Positions 10,811 through 23,093 are shown, numbered from the stretch's first letter. The stretch is DNA of 64,000 nt from Trichaptum fuscoviolaceum (GCA_910574455.1 CAJSYZ010000007.1:3851773-3915772); one strand, 5' to 3'. Made by a program: numbers and translations. The notes: generated by a model not told the origin, from the sequence alone.

Positions 10811-10820
10811 CTTTATATAC
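10811..10820 (-). promoter_or_regulatory. TATA box of acid phosphatase copy 1
   Basis: On the minus strand this reads GTATATAAAG, about 92 bp before the ATG at 10720. A clear TATA box suggests regulated rather than housekeeping expression, as expected for a phosphate-responsive secreted enzyme (inference). Confidence 0.6.
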
Positions 10821-11396
10821 GTCTTAGGATTTGGATATCCTTGGTGCTTGTGCAGTCCGGCATGCTACCCATATGGTGCTCGGCATCAGCACATGGATTT
10901 GCAGGGACGGGTAGGCGTTGAGCATATCTTATCGCCGGATAGTGAGCTTGACAGCAAAACATTTCAGCCATTTTATACTCGCAGAGTAGGTACGCAAAGG
11001 TACACGATAACAGAAAAACGGTGTGGATGTCAAGAACAAGAGGAATCCGAGTGGTGTGCCTATTTCGGTACCTAAAGCTGAGCCCATGGATAAACTTGAA
11101 GTTGATTTCATTGAACCTTCAATATCCATTCACGGAAGACAAGCAGATAAAACATATGAGAGAAGATCCAGGGAAGCTACTTAATACATTCGGCTATGAA
11201 TAACTATGGTAGAGCAATGTGCGTATAAACAAAATAAAAAAGGTCGGTGTTCGTACAAAAAAGTGGATCTAGTTCATTATGAGACGAAGAATTGAATGAC
11301 AATCAGAAGAAGCTGGATGATGAGGTATGTGGTAGACAAATTAGTAGATAACAGATACGTGAAACGGAGAAGAAGCGCAGATTAAACATTACGCGT
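10821..11396. other. Intergenic region
   Basis: Upstream sequence of acid phosphatase copy 1 and 3' flank of the F-box gene, both on the minus strand. No further feature seen. Confidence 0.5.
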
Positions 11397-13586
11397 TTAA
11401 GAAGAAAAGCCAAACTCTCCCCAATAGGTCTTCACGGATTCGCATCTGACCTCGGAGACGTACATTCGAAGCCATTGGATCATCTCCTTGCTGATCTGCG
11501 GGCAGCGTGTGAGGTCGATCACCCGAAGCCGCTTCGGAACGAGTCCCTGATCGACGTTGCCATTAGATCCACTTGCTGCACTACTCGCCCGACTCACGCG
11601 CGACGAACCGAGCGAAGACGGCATATGGTGCAGAGGTCGTTGCTGAGCGGCGTACGATGATGCAGAGGATACGAACGTGGTGTTGTTACGCGCGAAAGAG
11701 GCATTAGGCAGGTTGAGTATGCGGGGCGCATTCGCGGGTAGCCGACTCTCAACCAGTGCACGTAGAGCATCCCAGTCAACTGTCGTGCAGCCATCAAAAT
11801 TGAGAGTTTCAAGTTTTGGACAAATCCAACCCTGAGCAGGAGCAGATAAACCCTTTAAGACAACTGTCAGCATGTGGGCGTAAATAGCATGTACTTTGGC
11901 ATAAGGAAAACTCACACGTAAGAAATCCGACGAAATGTCCTCCACGTCCACCAGTTCCAATGTCCGAAGAGTCGGCAGTCGATTCAACAATCTTACGAGC
12001 TTCAGCTCGTTGAAAAAGCAAGACTCGATACGTAAATGTCTGAGCGGCAGTGAAGTGAACGACTGTCGTTTAAGGTGCTTGATTATCGGCGTCAAGTTTT
12101 CCAGGAACGAAAATTCCACCCTCTCCAACGCGGGAAATAGTAGTTGCGAGAAGACAGCATGCATCCGTTCAATTCCGGCATAGTAGAATGAAGCCGATTT
12201 GAGCCTCGGTAGGCAGATCATGTCCGACTCCTTCGGAAAGTATGCACTGTTGAGAATCATCGTCTGGGTTCCCTTCCAGTCGTAGTCCGGGCAATACCCA
12301 CTTTCCACATCGGACATGTTGCGTAATGCCAGCTCTTCCAGAGTGGGACAAGCGCGTAAAACGTTCAGAATCGTACCCACGCTCGGTGCAAACCCATTCC
12401 AATAACCTCCTAGCTTCAGAACCCGCAGTCCGCTCACGAGCCCTACGTTCCACCCAAAATTAAAACTCGTAATGGCGCATGTTCGTAGCCGCGGCAGCTC
12501 TCCTTGAAACAGAACAGGCGGCGGCTTCGCGAAACTGTCCTCCTGCAAAACATGATGTATCTGGATCGCTAAGTCCTCGAGGAGAGGAGCAGGTTCCTTG
12601 CACTGAGCCAACGCGGCATGTGCCTGTGACCGGCTCGGAACGGCCAATCTGAACGTCCGCCATCGCCACATCGCTGGCCGGAGAATGTCCATAGCATGTA
12701 CAACAAGTTCTGTCACCGTTTGGGAGCCCGGGGTGTCGGTAAGTTGTGGTCCAAACTGGATCCAGATATCGAGCGGAACGGACATACTTCGGGCAAGTTT
12801 TCTGCGCGCTCTGGGTATTGACTTCGAATTGTCGATGATAATACGCGACCAAAGTGTGGGTGTGTTAAATGCCAGTTCCGTCCAATCTCTGCATACCAGC
12901 ATCAAAGTCGATAGCAAAACTGCATCTTCCTCGTCCTGCGGATGGACTGCAATCTCGAATATACTCCCTAACAATTCACGAGGCAATCGATAAACTGGTG
13001 CTTGTTGACGTACTGCCTGTTCCAAGCGTGACTCCAACTTCCGTCTCTCGAACATGAGGTTTGCCATCTGAGATTCGAGCGAGTTCAGGGCTTCTCGGAG
13101 ATGTGGTATTGACGATGGCGGGACCGATGCGCGCGTGCGTTCGCGTTCACGTTCACGCTCTCGTTCAGCACGCGAGTTTCCAGAATGTGATGTTGTGCCT
13201 GACCCTGAGTTCTGACGTCGTGAGGGATGAGGTGGTTCTGCGTGTGACTGTGAGGAGGGCTGATGCGAACGTGAAGAGGAGGATGTCGAACTCGATGCCG
13301 ACGGTCTAGGTTGAGGGGTGTACCCAGGTTGATACGAATGGACGTACGTCTTCGTTGAATATCCTTCGCTCTCCACCCTCGTTGGTGACACCGGACTCCT
13401 CTGCAGCTTCTCCCTATCCACCCGACGGTTTGCGGCTGCCGAAGCGGACGACCTCATTGGTGGTATGTTAAGCGGTGGGATTGCTCGCGAAGCCTTGGAC
13501 AACGGCGGGGACGTCGCCCTGAAGTAGATTGACGGAATTGCCTCCATTTCCTCGACACTGGCATGCGAGGCAGTGTAGCGGCGCAT
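11397..13586 (-). CDS. F-box protein with coiled coil and leucine-rich region
   Basis: Likely substrate receptor of an SCF ubiquitin ligase. An open frame of 729 codons starts at the ATG at 13586. Residues 1-155 are Ser/Pro/Arg-rich and disordered and include an (RE) dipeptide run near 140-150. Residues about 163-193 form a coiled coil (LNSLESQMANLMFERRKLES). The F-box follows at about 198-245 (YRLPRELLGSIFEIAV...LVCRDWTELAFNTPTLW), as in the very large F-box family of Agaricomycetes. The rest shows irregular leucine-rich repeats (LEELALRNMS, LRHLRIESCF, LRTLELVDV). An 84-nt in-frame segment at 11832-11915 has GTGAGT and CAG borders and is probably an intron, giving a protein of 701 residues. 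The C-terminal block VIDLTRCPQISKEMIQWL looks conserved. The substrate is unknown. Confidence 0.88.
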   Translation of the reverse strand: MRRYTASHASVEEMEAIPSIYFRATSPPLSKASRAIPPLNIPPMRSSASAAANRRVDREKLQRSPVSPTRVESEGYSTKTYVHSYQPGYTPQPRPSASSSTSSSSRSHQPSSQSHAEPPHPSRRQNSGSGTTSHSGNSRAERERERERERTRASVPPSSIPHLREALNSLESQMANLMFERRKLESRLEQAVRQQAPVYRLPRELLGSIFEIAVHPQDEEDAVLLSTLMLVCRDWTELAFNTPTLWSRIIIDNSKSIPRARRKLARSMSVPLDIWIQFGPQLTDTPGSQTVTELVVHAMDILRPAMWRWRTFRLAVPSRSQAHAALAQCKEPAPLLEDLAIQIHHVLQEDSFAKPPPVLFQGELPRLRTCAITSFNFGWNVGLVSGLRVLKLGGYWNGFAPSVGTILNVLRACPTLEELALRNMSDVESGYCPDYDWKGTQTMILNSAYFPKESDMICLPRLKSASFYYAGIERMHAVFSQLLFPALERVEFSFLENLTPIIKHLKRQSFTSLPLRHLRIESCFFNELKLVRLLNRLPTLRTLELVDVEDISSDFLRVSFPYAKVHAIYAHMLTVVLKGLSAPAQGWICPKLETLNFDGCTTVDWDALRALVESRLPANAPRILNLPNASFARNNTTFVSSASSYAAQQRPLHHMPSSLGSSRVSRASSAASGSNGNVDQGLVPKRLRVIDLTRCPQISKEMIQWLRMYVSEVRCESVKTYWGEFGFSS

Positions 13587-15535
13587 GAGCGTGATTAAGC
13601 GGCGAGAGACAGGAGTTGTTAGCTGAAACTGGATACAGTGGAAAGATCCAACGACTGACGAAAGAAAGGCTCCTTGTCAAGCTTATGCTCAGGCGCCTTT
13701 TAAGGAGAAGGTCCGCACAAAGTTGCGTTGATGCGCGGCCACAAGGTACGTCGCGTGTCGGGCTGAGGCGAGGCCGCCTATGTCAGTTTTCCTGCCGATG
13801 ACTGAGGACAGAGGACTTAGAGACCAATCCGCCGGTGACCAAGTTGCCTCACGCCGTCGGTGTACCGGAACGAGACGCAGCACGAGGCTGAACCTGAGAC
13901 AGTCGGACAACAAAGCCAGGAATGCAATGCAGGGTGAAAGCTATGTCAATAACAACGCGCAAGAAACCAAAACCGGTATGAGGCATCGGAAGCGTAACAC
14001 ACCTCAAAGACCCGACAACGACATCAGCCTTTAGAATTGCTTCGACAAACGGTGGCCAAGAAGAAAGACATGTTGGAGCGAGCAGTACGGGGTTTTAAAG
14101 ATGCGCGAGACCTGCTGATGGGTCGCTGATACGGATACGAACGGACTGGCAGGAGGCTGCAGGAAGCATGGCCGGTGTTGGCTGGCTGCACGAGGCAAAA
14201 ATTAAGGTCCTTCGAGCATGTCCTTGTCAGGCAGTTCTTGCGAGGGTGTATACATTATCGCCTGGGAGGATGGGGGGAGTGCGAGGCCTGACCTGCAACG
14301 TGGGCTCTCCAAACAGGTATCTTCAACAACACGAGGCCAGGATACGACAACGAGGCAGTCGATAGAGTCCAACAAAAACGTTATCCTCAATTAATGGCCT
14401 GCAGCTTCAGCCACGAAAATCTGGTAAATGGTTCTAGAAATGAACGAGATGCGTCGTGCTCAACCTCGTTGCTCATCGCCGACGATGCGGAGGTGGTCGT
14501 TGCAGAATAAGTGACAAATGCAGTAAAACTCTTCGAGACTCAGGTATTCTCACAACCACGACTTCACTGAAATTCGGCAGCCATGGGCGCAACCAGCCCC
14601 TCCCCCTTCCGACGGCCATCAATGTTAGTCGATTATCGATGAACATGCTCCGTGCGAACGGTATAAATGCAAGTCAGCTACCAGAATCATCAACTATAAC
14701 TCTGTGCGCTCGAGCTTGCCTCTGTGCTAATCTGGCCAAATGAACTCATAGATCGCACTCAAATTCTCACCCGAGCCATGTATTGCCTTGAGAAGCAAGA
14801 TTGCCTAACATCATGCCATACGATCCCCGCTTAGAGCAGTAATATAAATGGTGCACTCAAGACTCGAGGGCAGCGTTCTGACCCGATTCGACTTATTCTC
14901 CGAAGTTTCAGGCTATCAGAAACCACATTGGCTGGCTCCCATGAAACTAGACTCGGTGTCAATGCGCAAGGGACATGATTGAGTAAGAAGCACGCTGGAC
15001 AAAGCCTGTGCCATGAAATGATCTCACAGGCAACAAACAAGCATCACTACTAGCCTGTGAGTTTCCATACACTCGGAAATTAAAAGGCAGCTAGCTCACT
15101 TTGCATTGACCCAGGACTTGCGGTTGGTCCACAAAGAAAAACTTATATGAACAAGGCCATCGTTAATCGAAGACACCCATGCCGCACCATGCATGAACCA
15201 AAGAGGTGGGCATGGTAAGGGACTCCGTCGTACTCATTGCTCCAGAGCACTGAAGACCAGGAAGGATAATGAACAAGTCAAGCTTCCTTTTATTGAGGTC
15301 ATTCAATGAAGGCTGTCACAAAGTTCTGAAGCCTAAAATTATCTATACTCAACGTCAAGTTATTATCAGTACGGCAGGGGACCGCATGCATGGGAAGAAA
15401 AGTCTTGCACCACCTGCATAACAGGACAACACTCAATATGAGCATATCAGGGTGGGGGAGAGGGCTTGTACATGTAACAGTACACGCGTTGCAAGACGCT
15501 TTTAACCGGAGAGGGCTTCTGCCTTCTCAACGAAT
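13587..15535. other. Long intergenic region (about 1.95 kb)
   Basis: Between the start of the F-box gene and the end of the transporter gene, both minus strand. Short frames on both strands show no conserved segments or splice-consistent exons. No tRNA, repeat or inverted repeat was recognised. Compared with the 250-600 bp gaps typical here it is unusually empty and might hold a non-coding RNA or an extended promoter. Confidence 0.5.
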
Positions 15536-16964
15536 TCAATCCGACTCCGCTCGAGAGGCTGTTTCTGAGATGAAGCCAGCCTCCGACGTGCGGAAGTAGA
15601 AGAACTGGCACAGAACCTAATAGAGGTTTCCACCAATGCACCCGGAGGAGCGCCACGAAGTCAGACATGCGTATGGCTAAAAGTAACGATGGATCAAAGA
15701 GGTACTCACGAAGATGTCCAGAAAGACAGTTAGGCCGCTTCCTATCGTACATTAAAGTGTCACGGAAGTGGCCGTGAGTTCCGAGCGAGGCATTGGAAGT
15801 GGGGTAGAAGACTTGCCTGCTAACCAGCTTGCATTCGCAATAAGATGTTGACGATCCATCGACTCGACGCATATCGACAATACATACGTCACGTTCCCCG
15901 CAATTGCAAACATAAACAGCGCGAGCGACAATCCTTCACATTTGGTTTTGAAATTCTTCACTGCGAACCACACAGGCAAAGTAAATTAGGCGTGAATTAA
16001 ACCGGTTTAGTGGTAGATCAGCGTCTTCCCAGTAAGTAAAAAAAGACAAGTCTGAGAAGCGGAACAGACGTACAAATCTGCGGAATGCGCGAGCCCACTG
16101 ATCATATTGCAGACCGGCGGGAAGAGAAATAATCAGCGAAAGGCGGATTAGATTCCTATGCGGCTCTCCGGCATTTGGCGCCAGGTTCAAGCGAAACTAT
16201 AACTTACGGTACAGAAGAGCACTTGTCCACCCTATCGCCTGGCTCCTCCACTCGATCACGTCCTTGGGGCGCGAGCTTGGATCTCCCGGAGTTCTTCCCT
16301 CCTCGTGTTGACTGATGACCCAGGCCACGACGCCCGTGGTAATCACGAATGTCAACAAAGCGAGGTAGCGCAGTGTCGCCTGTAAATAATGAGAAGTCTG
16401 CGGACGGGGCTCTTTTTGACCGGTAGTCTCGGGAATGCGTGGACCCAGAAGGGGCGCCTCTTCGCCATGCTCGTTCGACAACACTACACCGGGAGTGGGA
16501 GTCGTACGGGCTAGGCGGACTGGGTGTGTGTAGCGATAGTAGTATATTTGAAAGAGGAGGGTGATGTCGCACAGCGAGTACTAAAAGCGTGTCAGCAGCT
16601 GTAAATTATTGAACGGCACGTTTGTTGCTCACATATACCGCGAGTATAATGACTGTAGCTTGCAATCCGGCCATTGACGCACCAGCGAGATTACACAAGT
16701 CGCCTAGCAGCCATATTACGACAAACAATACGCTCAATCCCTCTCCGGATTTCAGTTGGTAATTCTCGACGATTTGAGGGGAATATACCACTATCCTTCA
16801 CAAACTGAGGTTACGCCAAATTACACCGGTCAAGGTCGAAGTCAGACTAACCAGCATGCTATTGAAACCCATCCGAACTGAACAAGTTCATTGAGTTACG
16901 AGGTTTCAAGTGTGATCCTTAAACAACGTAAACGCACCGCACTGCTAAGCCCTTCATTTCCCAT
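15536..16964 (-). CDS. PQ-loop vacuolar cationic amino-acid transporter (YPQ1/RTC2/PQLC2 family)
   Basis: Lysosome/vacuole membrane exporter of basic amino acids. The two diagnostic PQ loops are visible: VVYSPQIVENY near residue 25 and LGSRIPQI in the second half. Around them lie the seven-helix pattern and the conserved strings GEGLSVLFVVIWLLGD, NFKTKCEGLSLALFMFAI and the closing GLTVFLDIFV. The start MGNEGLSSAFGWVSIACW (ATG at 16964) is assembled from two short 5' exons and matches the family. A long hydrophilic loop in the middle ends EEAPLLGPRIPE, an acidic dileucine-like vacuolar sorting signal (inference). One intron near 15760-15835 appears to begin GCAAGT rather than GT. The stop is at 15536-15538. 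It is divergent from MSH5 over 285 bp. Confidence 0.92.
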
Positions 16965-17249
16965 GTCTTGAACCACTGCGAGCAAGCCCTATGCTTGTCG
17001 AGAAATTTGCCTCCAAAGTATTATCTATCAGTCGAATTTTTCTTTCCGATGGCGTAGAGTCTCTCAAAGGATAAGTTGCTTGAAGCCTTGAACACAGCAG
17101 ATGGTGTAGAAAAATATTGGTGGTGTGCATGCCTCAGGCGGCCGGAGGTGCTCCGACCTTAAGTTTACATAAGCAACACCAGACAATTTGAACACCGGCA
17201 TCCTTTGACACGTTCGTTGACGCGCAACGTAAACTCTCTCGAAACGAAA

Positions 17250-20200
17250 ATGGCACCTGTGAAGAAGTTTTGGAACAAACGCAAAAGGGGAACTGATGCA
17301 AGCACTGCAAAGCCGAAGGCACGTCGACAACGTTCTTTGACCACGGAAACAGCACAGAATTCTACGATCAACGATGAGAGCAGCGACGACGGACACGCTG
17401 CAGCGAAGAAGGTGCGATGGGGAACAGTGGAAGCCAAAAGTGAAGAGGATGGAGTCTCGACTGTTCAAGATGATGATGATACGACGGAAGAAATTCAGAT
17501 CACCAATGATGCGGTTAGTCTCTGCTTTTACTCTAAGAGAGCTTGCTGAAGATAACAGCTACATACTGGATAGATCGTGTTGGCTGTTTTCTGTCAGCAG
17601 TGAGTGAAAACCATAAACAATACTCTGATTTACAAGCTCTACACATAGCTATCGAATCGGTTGTGCATACTACGACCCGGTCAAGCTTGTTATGTACGTT
17701 CTAGAGGACACAGCAGAAAGTTCACATTTTGACGTCACAAAGCTTCGTGAGTCATGTAAGACCCTTTCTTTCTATGCTACTCAAACAATGCTTCATCTGT
17801 CAGTGCTTGAGCAAGTTGGCCCGGATATTGCTCTGACAAGCACCAGGACAGATGAAGCTTGCATAGATTTTATTAGGGACTTCAGTATGTCCATAAACTT
17901 TTCTATCAGAGCTCAAGAAACTGTCTCAGCTTATAAAATCAGTGGAATCTTCTGGAAAAACATTTCAGATTCGTTCTGCAAAGGACTTTATTCCGGGAAA
18001 AGGGCGAGACCGTGTACTTGCGCTGAAACTCCTTTCAGAGCTTCCAGTAGATGCAGAACATGCGCCATCTTCCCATAACCTGTCGAGCGATGAGCCTACA
18101 AACGCTTATGATTTCATGAAGAAACGATGTAACACGACCGGCGACCCGTCCATGCAGAAGTGGAATGCGAGTATTCGGGTTGGAAACTTTGCGTCACTGG
18201 ACAACTCACCATTATGCGTATGTAAATCTCAGCTACGTTGTATGCACTTCAACAAGTGTTAACATGCGACAAAAATGCGCAGGCTGCTTCTATTGGTGCA
18301 TTGCTTGATCACCTCTCGAGAGTGCGAGCTATCTCCAGTTTCGACAATGAAGACGCAGATGACTTAGAGGTTCGGTCAATTGAAGCGTTGAGCCTGTAGG
18401 TATATGTCATTTTACTACCTTAACGCAGCTCTGACGAATTATTCTCTCGACAAGGGAACAATTCATGCAGATAAATGCTGACGCTTTATCGTGAGTATAT
18501 GCTTTTGTATCATCGTTTGAATTCTCATTTGAGTGGTACAGGTCACTGCGAGTGTTTGACACAGAAAGTCATGCCTCCATTCACTCTGACAAGACGAAGG
18601 AAGGGTTATCACTTTTTGGTAAAGCTCTTCAAGGAATCTTCTACCAGATTCACCAAGTGATCATGTTATAGGTATCTTAGATTCGACACGAACCTCATTA
18701 GGCCGTATTCTTCTCCGCCAATGGCTCCTTCGACCTTCGCTTTCATTGGACGTCATAAACTCTAGACATGATGCCGTGGAGTGTTTCTCAAGGGCTGATA
18801 ATATTGTCACGGCTACTGCGATGCATAACCATTTGAAGGGACTAAAGAATATCCCTCGGATCATGAAACTTCTTAAGGTAGGCAAGGCTGGGCTGCTCGA
18901 CTGGGAGGGCCTAGTCAAGGTGAGCGTCTGGGTAACCTTAACTCGGATACACTGGCTTATCATGTTTAGTTCTCATTCCATGCGGCCTTACTACGAGAAT
19001 GTCTCTCAGAGCTGAACAATGCCCCAGAGATCGAAATCTTGGCAAAGGTTAGCAAGACAATCGGGCTCCACACCCGCCCCACTCACTATGAATCCCCAAT
19101 TAGCTCTCCGAAGTTTTAGACGTAGCGAGCTTCCGTGAGTTCGGTAACACAATTCATACCACGGTCAGCCTTTCGTGACACTTTCTTATAATTTTGGCCA
19201 GGACCATCGCTGACTAAATGCTCTCCAGATTGATTGGGAGGAGTCGGCCATCTCCGCCCGTGTTTGTGTCCGTCCTAACATTGATGAAGAACTTGATCAA
19301 TGGAAACACATCTACAATGGAATAGACGGCGTGCTGGTAAATTTCATAGTCAGCTATCGACGCTGAGAGATTGTGCTCACTTTTATCAGTCTCGAGTAGC
19401 AGAACAGATTTGCGAAGTTGTTCCTCCAGATTATACATCTACGTTAAATGTAGTGTACTTTCCGCAGCTTGGTAAGCGCATGCGCCAGTCGTGATAAAAC
19501 CCGTATTTCTGATCGGTTTTATCAGGGTTTCTGATCTGCGTGCCGATGCAGGAAAGTTGGACGACAGAGAAGGGCATTGATGTCCTTGACGGATGGACTT
19601 TCCAAGTATGAGATCTCCTTTGCTTGCACACATCTATCGCTTACCGTATATGCTAGTTCTCTTCAGAGTAAGCCGGAAGTTGCCAGACCAGTGCTCATCA
19701 GCTGACAGTCCGAAACTTGAAGGTCACACGTCTACTTCAAGTCAGAGCAAATGAACGGTGCGACGATTGGCTTCTTCAAGAGGAAGTGGACTGTCTAACG
19801 TTCATTGCATGTTCTGTAGACATGGACCGACATATCGGCGATCTACATCCAGCTATCGTTGGTAAGAAGGATGCTGCATTTAGAGATCTATAAGCTAATA
19901 ATTTATTTGAAGACCGCGAAATCGAAATTATACAGAGACTATCCGAAAACGTTATCGTGTACGACGAAGCCGTCATGAGAGCATGCGAGGCCTGTGCAGA
20001 GTTGGACTGTCTTCTATGTTTCGCCGACGCATCTCGAACTTTCAATTACCGGCGACCAGATATGGTTGACGAGAATGTCATCCATATTGTTCAAGGAAGG
20101 TGCATATATTTGATGGATCTAAGTCTTCCGGGGTGAGCTAAGGCCGCACCATTATCATGCAGGCATCCCTTGCAAGAGCAGGTGGTGGATACTTTCATAC

Positions 20201-21777
20201 CAAATGACGTACGTATTCGAGGCGGGATGGGCTTGGATGTATTTCCAGCTGGAGCAGACGAGATGTCAGATGGTGGGCCAGGGCTAGGGAATGCGATGAG
20301 TGTGCTGGTGTTGACGGGAGCTAACGCCTGCGGAAAGGTATTATCGAATTACTCTTTATTGAGCTACAAATGTTTATTCTTCTTCTTTCTTCGACTTAGA
20401 GCGTCTACTTGAAACAGGTAGGGTAACTCCAAATATTGAATAATAGTGCTGACATTACTTTTCCTTCTAGACTGCTTTGATCCAGTATATGGCACAGGTC
20501 AGTCACACTCCGCTCACGCTATCGATATCGCTGCTGAGTACGAGCAGATTGGATGGTTTATTTTTCTTACAGATTCTTTTAGTTATAATCTACTAATTAT
20601 TTCCAGCTTTGTTCCAGCGGAATCGGCTACGTTGGGTATAGTAGACAAAAGTACACTCGCCGCTTTGTCTTATAGTCTGGGAACTTCACTAACGTCCACC
20701 CAGTCTTTACTCGCGTTCAGACAAAAGAGTCTGTCTCTAAAGTACCTGCTGTTCTCTTGGGGCTGTCACTCTCCTAGGATGGATTATTAATACATTGCTA
20801 GGCTCAATCTGCGTTTATGATTGACTTGAATCAAGTATCTCTTGCCCTTCGAAACTGCACAGTTCGGTCTCTTATTCTGTTGGACGAATTTGGAAAAGGC
20901 ACTATCTCCACAGGCTAGTATTCGATCTTGCTATCCATCCTGTCGCAATTCTAGATGAACAACCATTCTCTTTCGACTTTGCTGCTCGACTATCTCAACT
21001 AACATAATCTACTTGATCTTCTTAACGATGCAGATGGTGCTGGTCTCTTCTGTGGCGTCCTCAAACATCTACTCGCGCGAGGCACAGAGTGCCCGAAAGT
21101 CATATCTGCAACTCACTTCCATGAGCTCTTCCACGACGAGATGCTCAGCACGTCACTTCCCATCGATTTCTTTCACATGCAGATCCTCATCCCGGACGAG
21201 GTCGGCACAAATGACGACTATGGTTCGGGGCAGGTTGGGGAGGAGATGCGGCTTTGGAATGAAGATGAGGAAAAGGAACGTCGGGAGGAAGAGCACACAA
21301 AAGCTCATTTGCGGCTGTTGAGAGGCGAAACAATCACATATCTCTATAGGTGAGCTGTACGCCTTCACCAAATGCACATTGAAGCTAACACCAATGGAAG
21401 GGTCACGCCCGGACTCTCGCTCGAGTCACACGCAGCCAGGTGTGCACAGATGTTTGGTTTACCACCTCACATCGTTCGACGGGCTCAGTATGTCACGTAC
21501 GTTCTTCGACTTCCATCCCCAAATCCGCATCTTCTTGACTAAGTACACCTCGTCGTGCAGGAACCTCATCTCAACTCATAATGTGACTCGCCTTCTCGAC
21601 GAGGCGATGACACCCGCAGAAGTAAAGGAGCTCGAGGCGGCGGAAGCTGTTTGTCGACGGTTCTTGGAGTGGGACCTTGATAATTTCGACTGTGAGGTCC
21701 CAGGTGGTGTGAAGGCGAGATTGGCGGAGGTGCTTGGGATCAAAGATGAAAAGGACACAGACGGCCAGCTCGAATGA
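17250..21777 (+). CDS. MSH5: MutS homolog 5 (meiotic recombination)
   Basis: Partner of MSH4 in the MutS-gamma clamp that stabilises recombination intermediates and promotes crossovers in meiosis; it does not repair mismatches. The gene has many short exons. The N-terminus ([14 protein letters not shown]...) is basic and then acidic and disordered. After it come IVLAVFCQQ and [12 protein letters not shown], the MutS connector-like start, and [17 protein letters not shown] of the core domain. The ATPase part shows [15 protein letters not shown] (Walker A, split by an intron after GK near 20338), [11 protein letters not shown] (Walker B) and [13 protein letters not shown]. The C-terminus ends with a helix rich in acids. 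No frameshift is needed. The ATG at 17250 is preferred over an upstream in-frame ATG at 17205. The assignment to MSH5 rather than MSH4 rests on overall resemblance. Confidence 0.9.
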
Positions 21778-22043
21778 CAAGAACGAAACTTTCGATAGCA
21801 TTGCAAATATATGTACGATAGCGTGTGCAATTTGTACAGTACAAGATAATAGCATAGCAAAATATGACGAAAAGAACATTTGCAGCGATAGATCTATTAA
21901 GTCCGACATGTTACAGTCTCCAGAATAGCAGGGCGAGAGCAGGCAATAGCAAGTAAAACAGCAGAAAGCAGAGGTAGCAAGGATAGCAAGGGTATCAGGA
22001 GCTTGAGAAGAATCGAGATAATTATACGGAAGGAGAGAGCCGG
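21778..22043. other. Convergent intergenic region
   Basis: Short 3' flank shared by MSH5 and the minus-strand gene ending at 22044. It has an AT-rich stretch with repeated ATAGCA units around 21830-21990. No gene is seen. Confidence 0.5.
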
Positions 22044-23093
22044 TCAACTACACCTAATGATGGCAGAGATAGGCTGAACCATGCTGTATCTCTCAGACTC
22101 GAGGATAACATCGGATTCGTCCATACGTTCTACGAACTGCCATTTCTGCTCACTGGCGTACACTCCCCTGAAGATCATGACTTTCTCACCAGGAACCGTA
22201 GGTGGACAAGGGTGTAGAAGATGAACTGGGACAGTCAGGTCTTCCGTGGTCCGAAGTACCTTTAGGCGTGCTGATGAAGATTGCAAGGAGTCGCCTGCGT
22301 CGAAAACGGATAAAACGATAGCAATCTCGCCCTCGAGGTAACTTTGAACTCCATCTGGGCTTCTGATAACAACCATCATGCTTTCCTTGTTAGGGAGAGT
22401 TTTGTCCAATAACCAGTCGGCAGGCAATTCTGAAGTATGAAGTAAGTGAAGAGAACTTGAAGAGAAATGATACTCACGTTTACCTGTAGTACTTGGTAAA
22501 AATTGTTGGGGAGTTGCATCGTCGCAGATGCTAGTGTGTTTTTCCAATCCAGATACTTCTGCTGGACATGTATTATCCTCCAGAGCCGTACCTTCTCTCC
22601 AGAACTCCTCATCACTAGTATAGCCGTGTTGCGGACTTGGTGCCCTACTGCTATCAGACTTTTGCTGAGGACTTTCATGGTTAGGCTCAGGATGTTCCCG
22701 TGTTGTCAATTGAAGTGGTGAATAATCAGCCGGCTCTATTTCACGTATGAAAGTTTCTAAAGATGGTTTAATTGACCTGACGTGTCGTTAGTCTGTGAGA
22801 ATGCTAAGCGTTTAGACATAAGCCTACAGCGTCCTCCTCCTTTTCCTCATGTGCCATACATTTCCACTTTCAACATGGGTTTCACCCTCATTGCAAACAA
22901 GCTGAGGGTCGCGCGCAATTTCCTTCAACAGAACAGAAATTGCATAGACCTGATTCGCGATCTCTTTCGTGGCTCTGAGCTTGTTACTATCGTCTCTGAA
23001 CGAGTAACTAGCGAGGAGGTTTGCTAACGCTTCAAGGCTGTGTTTGTTCTCTTCGGTGATGCCTTTCGATGAAAGAATTTGAACAGCATCCAT
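22044..23093 (-). CDS. Hypothetical protein, 2-3 exons
   Basis: I do not recognise this gene. The 5' exon (ATG at 23093) encodes a helical part beginning MDAVQILSSKGITEENKHSL and running to QLVCNE. An intron of 100-120 nt near 22730-22850 joins it to a disordered, Ser/Pro/Glu-rich middle and then a compact beta-type region. That region contains ELPADWLLDKTLP, YLEGEIAIVLSVFDAG and TVPGEKVMIFRGVYASEQKWQFVERMD, which looks like a small barrel such as a KOW or SH3-like fold (inference). A further in-frame segment near 22430-22480 with GTGAGT and CAG borders is probably an intron. The true start is uncertain, since the frame stays open upstream without an ATG. It shares a promoter with the phosphate carrier. 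Confidence 0.65.
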
